From G025836975 sp040391135 (GTDB taxonomy: Bacteria; Pseudomonadota; Gammaproteobacteria; Burkholderiales; Burkholderiaceae_B): a stretch of DNA of 64,000 nucleotides. This document shows, piece after piece, positions 26,447-35,500 of this stretch. Under the pieces are notes generated by a model that was not told the origin of the DNA, ran no database searches, and saw only the letters and a program-made list of their open reading frames with translations. Location of the stretch: NCBI GenBank assembly GCA_040391135.1, contig JBEBYL010000007.1, positions 109,011-173,010 of the forward strand, given 5' to 3'. Within the stretch, counting starts at the first letter, position 1; each line of letters begins with the position of its first letter. A program made the translations under genes and the position numbers.

Positions 26447-27471
26447 TTGAAGGGCGGCGCATATAACAGGCCGCCATCAACCCATTGACGGTTCAGGCCA
26501 CGATCCAGCTTCAGCGGCGAAGCTTTGCCGACCGTACGCTCAAAGACCTCGCCATAGTTGCCGACCTGCTTGATAATCTGATAAGCCCAGTCATTGTTCA
26601 GAGCCAGCTGCTTGCCCAGTTCATCCTTGGCGCCGAGCAAACGGGCAACATCCGCATTGTCCGATTTCTTCATTTCGTCCACGTTCTTCGAGGTGATGCC
26701 AAGCTCCTCCGCGGCAATCATGGCGTAGACCGTCCAGTTGACGATATCCCGCCATTGCGCATCGCCTTGCCTGACGACCGGGGCCATGGGGTCTTTACCG
26801 AAGACCTCCGGCAGGATGATGTAATCGTCGGGATTGCTGGCTGCCGTCGCGCGGCCCGAGCTCAAGCCTGAAGTCGATTGGACATGCACATCGCAGCGGC
26901 CGCTGAAAAAGGCATTGTTCAGCTCCTTCCGATCTTCGATGACCACGGGCTTGTACTTCATGTTCTTGGCGCGAAAAATATCGGCAACAATTTTTTCCGA
27001 CGTGGAGCCGGGCTCGATGCAAATCGTGGCGCCGTCCAGCTCGCTTACGCTTTTTACGCCCAGCTGCTTGCTAACCATGAAGGCCTGCCCGTCATAGAAG
27101 ATGGGGGCTACGAAATCCAGACCCAGGTTGGTGTCACGGCTGTAGGTCCAAGTAACATTGGCGGCCAGCAGATCCACCTCTGATGTCTGCAACGCGGTGA
27201 ATCGTGTCTGGCTGGAGACTTTGACGAGCTCCGCTTTCTTTGCGTCGCCCAGTGTCGCGGCGGCAACAGCACGGCAAACCTCCACGTCTATGCCTTGCCA
27301 TTGCCCTTTGCTATCGATGCCCGAAAATCCCGGCCGGCCGCCGTTGGCGCCGCAAACCACCTTGTCCTTGTTCTTGACCGAGGCAAGGGTGGGGCCGACT
27401 TCCGCAGCGATCGCCACGGTTCCAAAAAAGAGCGTGCCTATAAGGACGGCAGCAGTGCTGATCAATTTCAT
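26443..27471 (-). CDS. aapJ: General L-amino-acid ABC transporter periplasmic binding protein
   Basis: The 342-residue protein has a signal peptide (MKLISTAAVLIGTLFFGTVAIAAE). The SBP family 3 core is VGPTLASVKNKDKVVCGANGGRPGFSGIDSKGQWQGIDVEVCRAVAAA, and the later RWPVRQGD-type region reads APVVRQGDAQWRDIVNWTVYAMIAAEELG. These are AapJ/BztA hallmarks. It captures the amino-acid ligand in the periplasm. First transport gene of the operon, 39 bp after the GntR regulator. Ligand range of this family is broad (polar and acidic L-amino acids), and the two downstream PLP enzymes hint at a narrower role here. Confidence 0.93.
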   Translation of the reverse strand: MKLISTAAVLIGTLFFGTVAIAAEVGPTLASVKNKDKVVCGANGGRPGFSGIDSKGQWQGIDVEVCRAVAAATLGDAKKAELVKVSSQTRFTALQTSEVDLLAANVTWTYSRDTNLGLDFVAPIFYDGQAFMVSKQLGVKSVSELDGATICIEPGSTSEKIVADIFRAKNMKYKPVVIEDRKELNNAFFSGRCDVHVQSTSGLSSGRATAASNPDDYIILPEVFGKDPMAPVVRQGDAQWRDIVNWTVYAMIAAEELGITSKNVDEMKKSDNADVARLLGAKDELGKQLALNNDWAYQIIKQVGNYGEVFERTVGKASPLKLDRGLNRQWVDGGLLYAPPFN

Positions 27472-27510
27472 TGGTTTGTCTCCAGTTTTATAGCGAAGCA
27501 GTTCTTGCTT

Positions 27511-28182
27511 TCAAATTTTGTATCGATCCCTGTGAAGCAGCATCTCGATACGCCAATCAAGCCCCTTGCGCAGGTGCTCGCACATCAAATGGCGTGCATG
27601 CTCCGCGTCTCTGCGCATGATCGCCTCCAGTAAGTCTTTGTGTTCCAGCAATGCGGCGCGTACGCGTTCCGGCGTTCTGTTCCGGACAATGCCGAAGGGG
27701 ATCCGGAAGCGGAGCCGGAATGGGTAGTACATCTCGAGCAGGCGCTTGTTGCCTGACAGGCGCATCACCTCCTTGTGGAATTCGACGCCGTCGTCGTGGA
27801 CCTGCACCACGTCGAAGCCTTCAGGGTCGGCCAGAGCCTGGTCAAATGCCACGGCGAACCGCTGAAGCTGCTCGACCTCTCCCCGTTGAGCGGCAAGCGC
27901 TACGGCAATTCCCTCGATCGCGTATCGGATTTCGTATAGATCCTGCAAGTCAGGAATGGTGAGCGGCCGCAGGATCGTTCCCCGCATCGGATGGCTTTCC
28001 AGCACGCCTTCGCGGACAAGGTCGCGCACCGCCTCGCGTATGGGAGTACGGCCAAGGCCAAGAAGATCAGAAAGATTACGTTCTGAAAGCGGCTGGTCTT
28101 CCGTGATGCTTCCGTTAAGCAGCATCTCGACCAGTTTTTCGTATGCGCGTTCGCTATCGCGCTTGACTGCTGTTGGTATCAT
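27511..28182 (-). CDS. GntR-family (FadR/FCD subfamily) transcriptional regulator
   Basis: The 223-residue protein has a winged HTH (LSERNLSDLLGLGRTPIREAVRDLVREGVLESHPMRGTILR, about 36-76) and an all-helical FCD ligand-binding domain. The metal-site pattern is IRYAIEGIAV, VHDDGVEFHKEVMRLSGNKRLLEMY and HLMCEHLRKG. FCD regulators respond to small organic acids or amino acids. It heads the aapJQMP/PLP-enzyme operon and has a perfect palindrome right in its own promoter, so autoregulation and ligand-induced derepression are likely. Confidence 0.92.
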   Translation of the reverse strand: MIPTAVKRDSERAYEKLVEMLLNGSITEDQPLSERNLSDLLGLGRTPIREAVRDLVREGVLESHPMRGTILRPLTIPDLQDLYEIRYAIEGIAVALAAQRGEVEQLQRFAVAFDQALADPEGFDVVQVHDDGVEFHKEVMRLSGNKRLLEMYYPFRLRFRIPFGIVRNRTPERVRAALLEHKDLLEAIMRRDAEHARHLMCEHLRKGLDWRIEMLLHRDRYKI

Positions 28183-28193
28183 GCTGGAATACT

Positions 28194-28207
28194 ACTGGTA
28201 TACCAGT
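28194..28207. promoter_or_regulatory. Perfect palindrome ACTGGTATACCAGT, GntR/FadR-type operator
   Basis: A 14-bp perfect palindrome is centred about 18 bp upstream of the GntR start codon. Its TGGT-ATACCA core is the form recognised by many FadR-subfamily GntR regulators. Its location between the promoter and start codon suits repression by roadblock. Confidence 0.65.
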
Positions 28208-28266
28208 TCATTTAAAAATAGGTATTCACCCTAGATAACATTGAAATCGCTATCTGTATGAAATCC

Positions 28267-29097
28267 CTACAGCATGTCCGCCCCGGACAGTGCGGGCGTC
28301 TCGGCGATGCGCCGCGTAATGGCCCGGCAAGCCTCCAGCAATGGTGTCACGTAGGCCTGCTCGGGGTCGGGTTTTTGGCGGAAACGCAGTGTACTGACGC
28401 TGATGGCGGCTACGGGTTTTCCGGCTTCGCCGAAAATCGCTGCGCCAAAGCAGCAAATGCCTTCTTCATTTTCCTCGTCGTCCACCGACCAGCCGCGCCG
28501 GCGGACCTGTTCCAGCTGCTTGCGCAATGCCGCCGAATCCTTGACCGTGTTGGGAGTTTGAAGCGAGAAGGGTTGGGGCAAAGCGTCCAATGCGGCATGT
28601 AAAGCGGCCTCATCCAGCATGGCCAGATAGATCTTGCCCACCGATGTCGAGTGCATCGAAACATTCGTGCCGATACGAGAGCTCATGCGCACCGCGCTTG
28701 GGCTTTCCAGCTTCTCGATATACACCATATGCTGGCCGTTGGGCACGGCCAGGTGAACGGTTTCCCCGGTAAGATCGCGTAAGCGTTTGAGCTCTTCGAC
28801 TGCGGCCAGGCGCAATTCGGAGCGTCCCCAACTACGGCTGGCCAGTTGAATCAGTCTGGGTCCCAGAGTCAGTTTGCCGCTGCGGGGGTGCTCCGCCAGC
28901 AAACGCTCGGCCACCAGCGCAGCCACCGTGCGATAAACCGTAGGCCTTGGGTAACCGCTAATCTTGCTAAGCTCGGGCACCGTCATGGGCTCGGGCGTGT
29001 CGGCGACCAACTGCATCAGATGCATGAATTTCGAGAAGGCGGCGGTCCCCGCTACTTGAGAGGCGGGTGTGCGGGAAGCGGCTTGTTGTGCAGGCAT
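28267..29097 (-). CDS. IclR-family transcriptional regulator
   Basis: The 276-residue protein has an N-terminal winged HTH (TVPELSKISGYPRPTVYRTVAALVAERLLAEHPRSGKLTLG). A C-terminal IclR effector domain follows (GETVHLAVPNGQHMVYIEKLESPSAVRMSSRIGTNVSMHSTSVGKIYLA). Two starts are possible. ATG 29097 (MPAQQAAS) is preferred because it follows the SDR stop by 1 bp and has GGTGG at 7 nt. ATG 29121 would overlap the SDR gene by 23 bp. It is the third cistron after the cupin and SDR genes and presumably controls that cluster. Confidence 0.9.
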   Translation of the reverse strand: MPAQQAASRTPASQVAGTAAFSKFMHLMQLVADTPEPMTVPELSKISGYPRPTVYRTVAALVAERLLAEHPRSGKLTLGPRLIQLASRSWGRSELRLAAVEELKRLRDLTGETVHLAVPNGQHMVYIEKLESPSAVRMSSRIGTNVSMHSTSVGKIYLAMLDEAALHAALDALPQPFSLQTPNTVKDSAALRKQLEQVRRRGWSVDDEENEEGICCFGAAIFGEAGKPVAAISVSTLRFRQKPDPEQAYVTPLLEACRAITRRIAETPALSGADML

Positions 29098-29098
29098 A

Positions 29099-29818
29099 TC
29101 AAGCCACCATGTATCCGCCATCTATGGGCAAGATAACGCCGGTCATGAATGAGGCCGCCGGCGTGCACAAGAATACGGTTCCTTCGGCGACATCCTCGGG
29201 TTTGCCCCAGCGCCCCAGCGGTGTACGAGCCAGGATGGGGCCCGAACGGGCAGGATCGTCCTGCAAGGCCTGCGTCATCGGCGTGGCGATCCAGCCCGGC
29301 GCGATGGCATTGACGCGTATGCCATCGGCCGCATAGGCCAATGCCAGCGACTTGGTCAGTTGGGCAACGCCCCCCTTGCTTGCCGCATAGCCTGGCACAA
29401 GCGAACCGCCGAAGAAGCTGAGCATCGACGCGGTATTGACGATGCAGCCGCCACGCCGGGCCAGAAGATTGCGCGCCGCGCTGCAAACACGCATGGTGCC
29501 GGTAAGGTTGACGGCAAGCACCTGTTCGAACACCGCCGGATCATGTTCGTCGCCACGGCGAATGATGCCGGCGCAATTGACGACGATATCCAGCTCGTCC
29601 AGCCCGGCTACAAAACAATCAACGTCCTCCTGTTTGCTGACATCGCCAACCCGCACTTCGATTCCCGGGTCCAGCAAATCTGTCGGGGAACCCAGGCCCG
29701 CGGCAATGGTGCGCGCCCCCAGGGACGCAAGCCGATTGGCGATTACAGCGCCTATGCCCCGGGTTGCACCCGTCACCAATGCCGTCTTTCCGGCGAAGAT
29801 ATTTGCTTGATAAGTCAT
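29099..29818 (-). CDS. Short-chain dehydrogenase/reductase
   Basis: The 239-residue classical SDR has cofactor loop TGATRGIG (about residues 16-23), NNAG-equivalent NCAG, catalytic Ser in NTASMLSFFGG, and YAASK (Tyr-x3-Lys). The C-terminal PIDGGYMVA is also standard. The sequence resembles 3-oxoacyl-ACP reductase and gluconate 5-dehydrogenase types. Substrate is unknown. It lies between the cupin dioxygenase-like gene (82 bp upstream) and IclR (1-bp gap), implying a small catabolic unit for an oxygenated substrate. Confidence 0.9.
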   Translation of the reverse strand: MTYQANIFAGKTALVTGATRGIGAVIANRLASLGARTIAAGLGSPTDLLDPGIEVRVGDVSKQEDVDCFVAGLDELDIVVNCAGIIRRGDEHDPAVFEQVLAVNLTGTMRVCSAARNLLARRGGCIVNTASMLSFFGGSLVPGYAASKGGVAQLTKSLALAYAADGIRVNAIAPGWIATPMTQALQDDPARSGPILARTPLGRWGKPEDVAEGTVFLCTPAASFMTGVILPIDGGYMVA

Positions 29819-29900
29819 GGTTTATTGATTAGAAACGTTCAGGAGGGGATCGCGGCAACGCGCCGCGCATTGCTTGTATCTTGTTGTGATGCTTGTGTAA

Positions 29901-30428
29901 TTACCGTATGAATTGGCGCACATAATCTTCGCCCAAACCCACCTCGGCAAAGTGCTTGCGGCACATGTCTATTTTCGTGAAGACGTCTTCGTAGCCCATC
30001 CCCTTGCCCCAGGGATCACAGTAATACATGATCCCGTTCACTTGAAAATACGTGATCATTTCCTCTACATCGGGTGGCACGTAAAGCGTATGCGTCTCGC
30101 CGGGCGGCTCGAAAACATAGCTGCCTTCAGTCGCTTCCCAATCATGTTCCAGATAGCGCCAGCGGCCCTTGAGCACAAAGCCATGCACGGCTTGGGGATG
30201 CCGATGCCGGCTAAGCACGCCGGATTTGCGCACCCGCAACAAGTTCATCCAATAACCCTGGCTGGCGTTCAGGCAGAGAGGCCGGAACCATACATTCTCG
30301 CCTTGAGGAACCCATAGCCGTTCGTCTGTGGGAATGGCGTTCGGAATGACCAGCTCGGGCAAGGCCTCCGGCGGGTTGGGGTATTGATACGGCATCATCT
30401 TGTCGCTATCAGGCCGGCTTACAGGCAT
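29901..30428 (-). CDS. Cupin-fold 2,4'-dihydroxyacetophenone dioxygenase-like protein
   Basis: The 175-residue protein starts MPVSRPDSDKM after an AGGAGAG ribosome site. The cupin metal-binding pattern is visible: SRHRHPQAVHGFVLKGRWRYLE (His, His, His/Glu), then EPPGETHTLYV (Glu, His). This sequence type matches the 2,4'-dihydroxyacetophenone dioxygenase family of mononuclear iron C-C cleaving enzymes. Many family members have unknown substrates. It is the first gene of the cupin-SDR-IclR cluster. A dyad with AT-rich spacer is placed just upstream. Confidence 0.78.
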   Translation of the reverse strand: MPVSRPDSDKMMPYQYPNPPEALPELVIPNAIPTDERLWVPQGENVWFRPLCLNASQGYWMNLLRVRKSGVLSRHRHPQAVHGFVLKGRWRYLEHDWEATEGSYVFEPPGETHTLYVPPDVEEMITYFQVNGIMYYCDPWGKGMGYEDVFTKIDMCRKHFAEVGLGEDYVRQFIR

Positions 30429-30445
30429 CGCTCTCTCCTTATAAA

Positions 30446-30478
30446 TCCATATTGCGGACATTATGTTTATTATATGGA
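30446..30478. promoter_or_regulatory. TCCATAT-N19-ATATGGA dyad upstream of the cupin gene
   Basis: Perfect 7-bp inverted half-sites (30446-30452 and 30472-30478) lie 18-50 bp upstream of the cupin start. They overlap AT-rich sequence containing a TATAAT-like -10 on the minus strand. A binding site for the cluster's IclR regulator is plausible but unproven. Confidence 0.35.
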
Positions 30479-30594
30479 CAATACTCCAGCAATCGAGACA
30501 AATTTGTTACTCCCTTCAGCTTGAAGTTCAGCGCTAAAAAGAATGCACGACCAAGCAAGGGTAGTTAAAAGCACTCGATTAAAGGAGCGTAACC

Positions 30595-31377
30595 ATGATC
30601 GACCTTAATGCAGATAAGCGTCCCCCGATGTCTACACCACCCGTGGTGTCGCCCGAGGCATGGCAGGCCGCGCACGGGCAGATGCTGGAAAAGGAAAAGG
30701 CCATGACGCGCGTCCGCGACGCGCTGGCAGCCGAGCGGCGGCGGATGCCATGGATGGCCGTCGACAAGGGATACGAATTCATCGGTCCCCAAGGCAAGGC
30801 CAGTCTGTTGGATTTGTTTGAAGGCCGCCGTCAGTTGATTGTCTACCGGGCCTTTTTCGAGCCAGGCGTGCACGGCTGGCCCGATCATGCGTGCATCGGC
30901 TGCTCGCTGGGTGCCGATCAAGTATCGAACCTCGCCCACCTGCATGCACGCGATACGACTCTGGTATATGCATCGCGTGCACCGCAGGCGGACATCGCAC
31001 GCCTGAAGGCCCGGATGGGATGGCAGCACATTCCCTGGTACACGATTACGGACAGCTTCGATAAGGATTTCGACGTGGACGAATGGCACGGCCACAACGC
31101 CTTCATACGGGACGACAATTGCATATTCCGCACTTACTTTATCAACGGCCGCGGCGACGAAGCGATGGGCACAGTCTGGAGCTACCTTGATATGACGGCA
31201 CTCGGGCGCCAGGAATTATGGGAAGACTCACCGCAGGGTTATCCGCAAAGCCGGCCGTATAAATGGTGGAACTGGAATGACAGTTATGTCCCTGGCGCTT
31301 CCGTCGACCCGGAATGGGATGCGGTGTCGGAGGCCGGCGAAGCCGCGTTCCGCAATAAAAAGACCGAAGCATCATGA
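30595..31377 (+). CDS. DUF899 thioredoxin-like family protein
   Basis: The 260-residue protein contains the DUF899 pattern KAMTRVRDALAAERRRMPWMAVDKGYEFIGPQGKASLLDLFEGRRQLIVYRAFFEPG and ACIGCSLGADQV. Later segments are FVRDD-like FIRDDNCIFRTYFINGRGDEAMGTVWSYLDMTALGRQE and PYKWWNWNDSY. The fold is thioredoxin-like with a Cys-x2-Cys pair (CIGC). Function is not established. An AAAGGAG site at 8 nt fixes the start. Its stop overlaps the start of the next gene (ATGA), implying a two-protein unit. Confidence 0.85.
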   Translation: MIDLNADKRPPMSTPPVVSPEAWQAAHGQMLEKEKAMTRVRDALAAERRRMPWMAVDKGYEFIGPQGKASLLDLFEGRRQLIVYRAFFEPGVHGWPDHACIGCSLGADQVSNLAHLHARDTTLVYASRAPQADIARLKARMGWQHIPWYTITDSFDKDFDVDEWHGHNAFIRDDNCIFRTYFINGRGDEAMGTVWSYLDMTALGRQELWEDSPQGYPQSRPYKWWNWNDSYVPGASVDPEWDAVSEAGEAAFRNKKTEAS

Positions 31378-31673
31378 CCGGTGCCAAGACTTATGCAGGC
31401 GGCGCAGCGCAGCACAAACGGCTTGGCGGCAACCACAACAGCGGCTTCCCGATGACTGTCCGCCTGGTCAATGGATTGCACTTGGCCGCCACGCCGACTT
31501 TCGCCGTGATGGCTCTGCTCACGGGCCTAAGTGATGACCCCATGAACCAGATTTGCTCGATTGGGGCCGGCTCGCCGATCGCCGGAATGCTTCCGATGTA
31601 CCTGCTGATGAGCGTGTTTCATTCGCCGCCGTGGATCAGGCTCATGAGGGTTTCCACACGAAAATGGAAATGA
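31374..31673 (+). CDS. Small hydrophobic protein coupled to the DUF899 gene
   Basis: The 99-residue protein has two short hydrophobic stretches (LVNGLHLAATPTFAVMALLTGL about 30-51, and GAGSPIAGMLPMYLLMSVFHS about 64-84). It is a likely membrane protein with no recognised domain. The 4-bp overlap with the DUF899 gene indicates coupled translation, and similar small membrane proteins accompany DUF899 genes elsewhere (recollection, not searched). Confidence 0.6.
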   Translation: MTGAKTYAGGAAQHKRLGGNHNSGFPMTVRLVNGLHLAATPTFAVMALLTGLSDDPMNQICSIGAGSPIAGMLPMYLLMSVFHSPPWIRLMRVSTRKWK

Positions 31674-31715
31674 TCTCGCGCCGTGCATACGGGGGCCAGG
31701 AATTTTGAGAATTTC

Positions 31716-31790
31716 TGGTGGGCGGTACAAGGTTCGAACTTGTGACCCCTGCCGTGTGAAGGCAGTGCTCTACCACTGAGCTAACCGCCC
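31716..31790 (-). tRNA. tRNA-Val(CAC)
   Basis: The minus strand reads GGGCGGTTAGCTCAGTGGTA, then anticodon stem CTGCC / GGCAG with loop TTCACAC (anticodon CAC). A TPsiC arm with GGTTCGAA-type loop (read as GTTCGAAC) and acceptor GGGCGGT / ACCGCCC follow. The CCA end is encoded (31716-31718). It is located downstream of dnaQ on the same strand. No integrase or repeat of its 3' end is seen nearby. Confidence 0.95.
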
Positions 31791-31852
31791 CAAGGACGCA
31801 GCGCCGGCTAGCTGAGAGTATCGGCTTGGCGCAAACGATTGGGAAGGCCGTA

Positions 31853-31858
31853 ATTATA
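31853..31858 (-). promoter_or_regulatory. Consensus -10 (TATAAT) upstream of tRNA-Val
   Basis: A perfect TATAAT on the minus strand lies 63 bp before the tRNA 5' end, in the gap between dnaQ and the tRNA gene. The -35 region at 17-bp spacing is weak. Confidence 0.45.
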
Positions 31859-31867
31859 CACCAAAGA

Positions 31868-32575
31868 TCAGGGCTCGATGGCGCGCCATACGCTGGGTTT
31901 GCCGGCGGCTTTATCCAGCTCGATCAGGTAAGCATCATGGGCCTCTTGCTCCACCGGACTGGCCAGCACGATTTTCAGCATGGACGCATCGAATTTCTCC
32001 AGCCGCAGGCCATCCAGGCCTGTGCCGCCCTCTTCATCGAAATCCATCAGCAATGCATCCTGCCCGCGCGTCATGGCCAGCCATACATCGGCCAACAGCT
32101 CCGAGTCCAGCAAGGCGCCGTGCAGGGTACGGTGCGCGTTGGATATGCCGTAGCGTTCGCACAAGGCATCCAGCGAATTGCGCCGTCCCGGATGCAGTTC
32201 GCGCGCATGCAGCAACGAATCGGTGATCTTCAGGCACATGGTGTCGAACTTGGGCAGGCCTATGCGCGTCAATTCGGCGTTCAGGAACTTGACGTCGAAC
32301 GCGGCGTTGTGAATGATGACTTCCGCATCCTTCACGTATTCCACCAGTTGGTGCGCGACTTCTTCGAATCGGGGATGGCCGGACAGGAACTCGGTGGTCA
32401 GGCCGTGCACGGCCAGGGCCTCGGGGTCGCTGTCGCGGTCGGGGTTCAGGTATAGATGCAGATGCCGGCCGGTAAGGCTGCGGTTTTCCATTTCGACGCA
32501 AGCCAGTTCAACGACGCGATGGCCTTGCGCCGGATCCAATCCGGTTGTTTCCGTATCCAACACTATTTGACGCAT
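31868..32575 (-). CDS. dnaQ: DNA polymerase III epsilon subunit (3'-5' proofreading exonuclease)
   Basis: The 235-residue DEDDh exonuclease has Asp7 and Glu9 in MRQIVLDTETTGLD (Exo I). HNAAFDVKFLN is the Exo II region, and AHRTLHGALLDSELLADV (His and Asp) is Exo III. The C-terminus (SVWRAIEP) is typical of proteobacterial DnaQ, which binds the alpha subunit and proofreads during replication. It lies 21 bp downstream of the RND permease gene rather than next to rnhA, which is unusual. Confidence 0.95.
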   Translation of the reverse strand: MRQIVLDTETTGLDPAQGHRVVELACVEMENRSLTGRHLHLYLNPDRDSDPEALAVHGLTTEFLSGHPRFEEVAHQLVEYVKDAEVIIHNAAFDVKFLNAELTRIGLPKFDTMCLKITDSLLHARELHPGRRNSLDALCERYGISNAHRTLHGALLDSELLADVWLAMTRGQDALLMDFDEEGGTGLDGLRLEKFDASMLKIVLASPVEQEAHDAYLIELDKAAGKPSVWRAIEP

Positions 32576-32596
32576 AAAATTCCTGTTGCTTCCAGA

Positions 32597-35500
32597 CTAT
32601 TGCACTTGCTGCGGCGCTATGTGTTCGGCGGGAGCCGCAGCGGCGGTGGTCGCCTTCAACTTTACCTTGCCGGCAATAAGCGTGTAGGCCACCGGCACCA
32701 CGAACAAGGTAAGCACCGTGCCCAGGCTCAAGCCGCCTACCAGCACCCAGCCTATTTGCTGGCGCGATTCGGCGCCGGCGCCGGTGGCGTAGGCCAGCGG
32801 CAAGACCCCCAGCACCATGGCGCCGGTAGTCATAAGTATAGGCCTTAGACGCAATACGCTGGCCTGCATGACGGCTTCGAATTTCTCGACGCCCTCGGCC
32901 CGCAGCTGGTTGGTGAATTCGACGATCAGAATCCCGTGCTTGGTAATCAAGCCCACCAGCGTAATCAGCCCGATCTGGCTATAGATGGACAAGGTGCCGC
33001 CCGACAACCACAGGGCCAGGAGCGCTCCGGTCATGGACAAAGGCACGGAAAACATGATGATCAGCGGGTTGCGCCAGCTTTCAAACTGGGCGGCCAGCAC
33101 TAAATAGATAAAGGCCAGCGCCATCATGAAAACCAGATAGATTCCGCCGGAAGAGTCGCGGAACTCGCGCGACTGCCCATCCAGATCGATCTGCACCGTC
33201 GGCGGCAGGACCTCCCGCGCCACGGCGTTCATGTGCTCGAGGACTTCGCCCAAAGCGTAGCCGGGAGCAATCGAAGCCTGCACCTTCACGGCACGCAGGC
33301 GGTTGAAGTGGTTTAGCGACTGCGGCGAGACCCCTTCGGACACCTTCAGGAAGTTGGACAGCTGAACCATGCCGCCGGCGCTGGTCCGCACATAGATATC
33401 GGAGATGTCCGCGGGATCGGCCCGGTCCTGTTTCTTGACCTGAACGATTACGTCGTACTGCTCGCCGCTGTCGCGAAAACGCGTTACCTGCCGGCCGCCC
33501 AGCATGGATTCCAGCGTGCGGCCGACCTCGCCGACGTCGATGCCCACGTCGGCCAGCTTGTCGCGCTGGACCACCACCTGCAGCTCAGGCGTATTCAGCC
33601 GCAAGTCGGTATCGACGTTCTCCAGGCCGGGATAATCCTTCAGCTTGTCCAGGAAACCGTCGACCAGCTTGGCCATCTCCGGATAGCTGACCTGGCTCAT
33701 GATGACAAAATCGATGGGCTTGGACGTGGCCCGCTGTCCCAGCGAGGGCGGATTCGTGGGGAAGGCCCGCACGCCCGGCAATGCCGCGAACTCGGGCTGG
33801 AGGGAGCTGGCGATGCTCTGCTGCGAACGGTCTCGTTCGCCCCAGGGCTTCAGGCGCAGGATGGCGAAGGAATCGACCACCGTCGGATAGCCGATGATGG
33901 ACTGGTTGCCCGCGGACTCCGGTATGTCCGCATACAGGCGCTCGATCTGCTTGACGCTTTGCAAGGTGTAGTCCAAGGTCGAGCCCTCAGGTCCGCTGAC
34001 CACGCCGAACACCACGCCGCGGTCTTCGATAGGCGCAAGCTCGCTTTTTACCGTCTTGAACAAGACCGCGCTGCCCAATGCCACAGCCAGTCCCAGCAGC
34101 AGCACAATAAGCCGATGGCGCAAGGCGCGCGCCAGCCCATTGCGATAACGATTGGTCAGCGATACCAGCAAGCCTTCGATAAAAGAGTAGATGCGCCCAT
34201 GGCCGGCCTGATGCCTGAGCAAGGTGGAACACATCATGGGCGTCAGCGTCAGTGCAACAAAGCCCGACACCAGCACGGCGCCCGCCAGAGTCAGGGCAAA
34301 TTCAATGAACAGGCGCCCGGTGCGGCCCGTGGCGAAAGCCAGAGGCGCATAGACAGTGACCAGGGTCAGCGTCATGGCTATGACCGCGAAGCCGATTTCC
34401 TTGGCGCCCAGGAAAGCCGCCTCTATCCGCGTCTTGCCCTCTTCTATGTGCCGGAAGATATTCTCCAGCACCACGATGGCATCGTCCACGACCAGGCCGA
34501 TGGCCAGGACCATGGCCAGCAAGGTCAGTGTATTGATCGAGAAGCCGAAGAAATACATGATCCCGAAGGCGCCGATCAGCGAAACCGGTATGGTCACGAT
34601 GGGAATCAGGCTGGCGCGCAGGCTGCGCAGGAAAAAGAAAATCACCAGCACGACCAGGATGATGGCTTCAGCCACCGTGTGATACACCGAGTTGATGGAT
34701 TCCTGAATGAAGATGGACGTGTCGTAGGACACGTTAAGCTTCATGCCCGCCGGCAGGTTTTCATTGATCAGCTCGACTTCCTTGCGCGCCTCTTTGGACA
34801 GGTCCAGCGGGTTGGCGGTGGATTGCTTGGTGATGCCTATGGTCAGGCTGGGCTGCCCATTGAATCGCGCCAGCACGCGATCGTCCAGCGGGGCTATCTG
34901 CACGTCGGCCACGTCGCTCATGCGCACCGGATAGCCTTTTACCGTGGCCACCACGACATTACGGAATTGCTCGACGGTTTGCAGATCGGTGGATGAAACC
35001 ACCGAGAACTCGCGTTTCTGCGATTCGATGCGCCCCGCCGGAATAAGCACATTCTGCTGGCGCAGCGCTTCCTCGACGTCCTGCACAATCAGGCCGTAGG
35101 CGGCAAGCTTGCCGCGGTCGATGAAGATTCGCATCGAAGGCAGGCGCTCGCCGTAGACCCGCACCTCGGCCGCGCCGGGCAGCACCGACAAGCGGGTCTT
35201 CACATAGCGGTTGATGTAGTCCGAAGCCTCCATCTGTGAAAACGTGCCGGTCGATACGCCTATATAGATAATAGGCGTCGAGTCGGCTTCGACCTTGCTG
35301 ATGATGGGCTCGTCGATCTCATCGGGCAGATAGCGGCGGGCGCGCGACACTTTGTCGCGCACATCGGCCGCGGCGGCATCGGGGTCGCGCGCAAGATTGA
35401 ACTTGATGTTGATCAGGCTGCGTTCCGAACGGCTGCGCGAGGTCATGACATCCACGCCTTCCATGCCGGCCAGTTGATCCTCCAGCGGCTTGGTCACCTG

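Noticed and set aside
31716..31790. tRNA-Val as an integration site
   Set aside because: No integrase and no repeated copy of the tRNA 3' end were seen in the window; flanking genes are core.
33959..34996. Long plus-strand open frame opposite the RND permease
   Set aside because: It is antisense to a clearly conserved permease; Gln/His-rich composition is typical of a reverse-frame shadow in GC-rich DNA.
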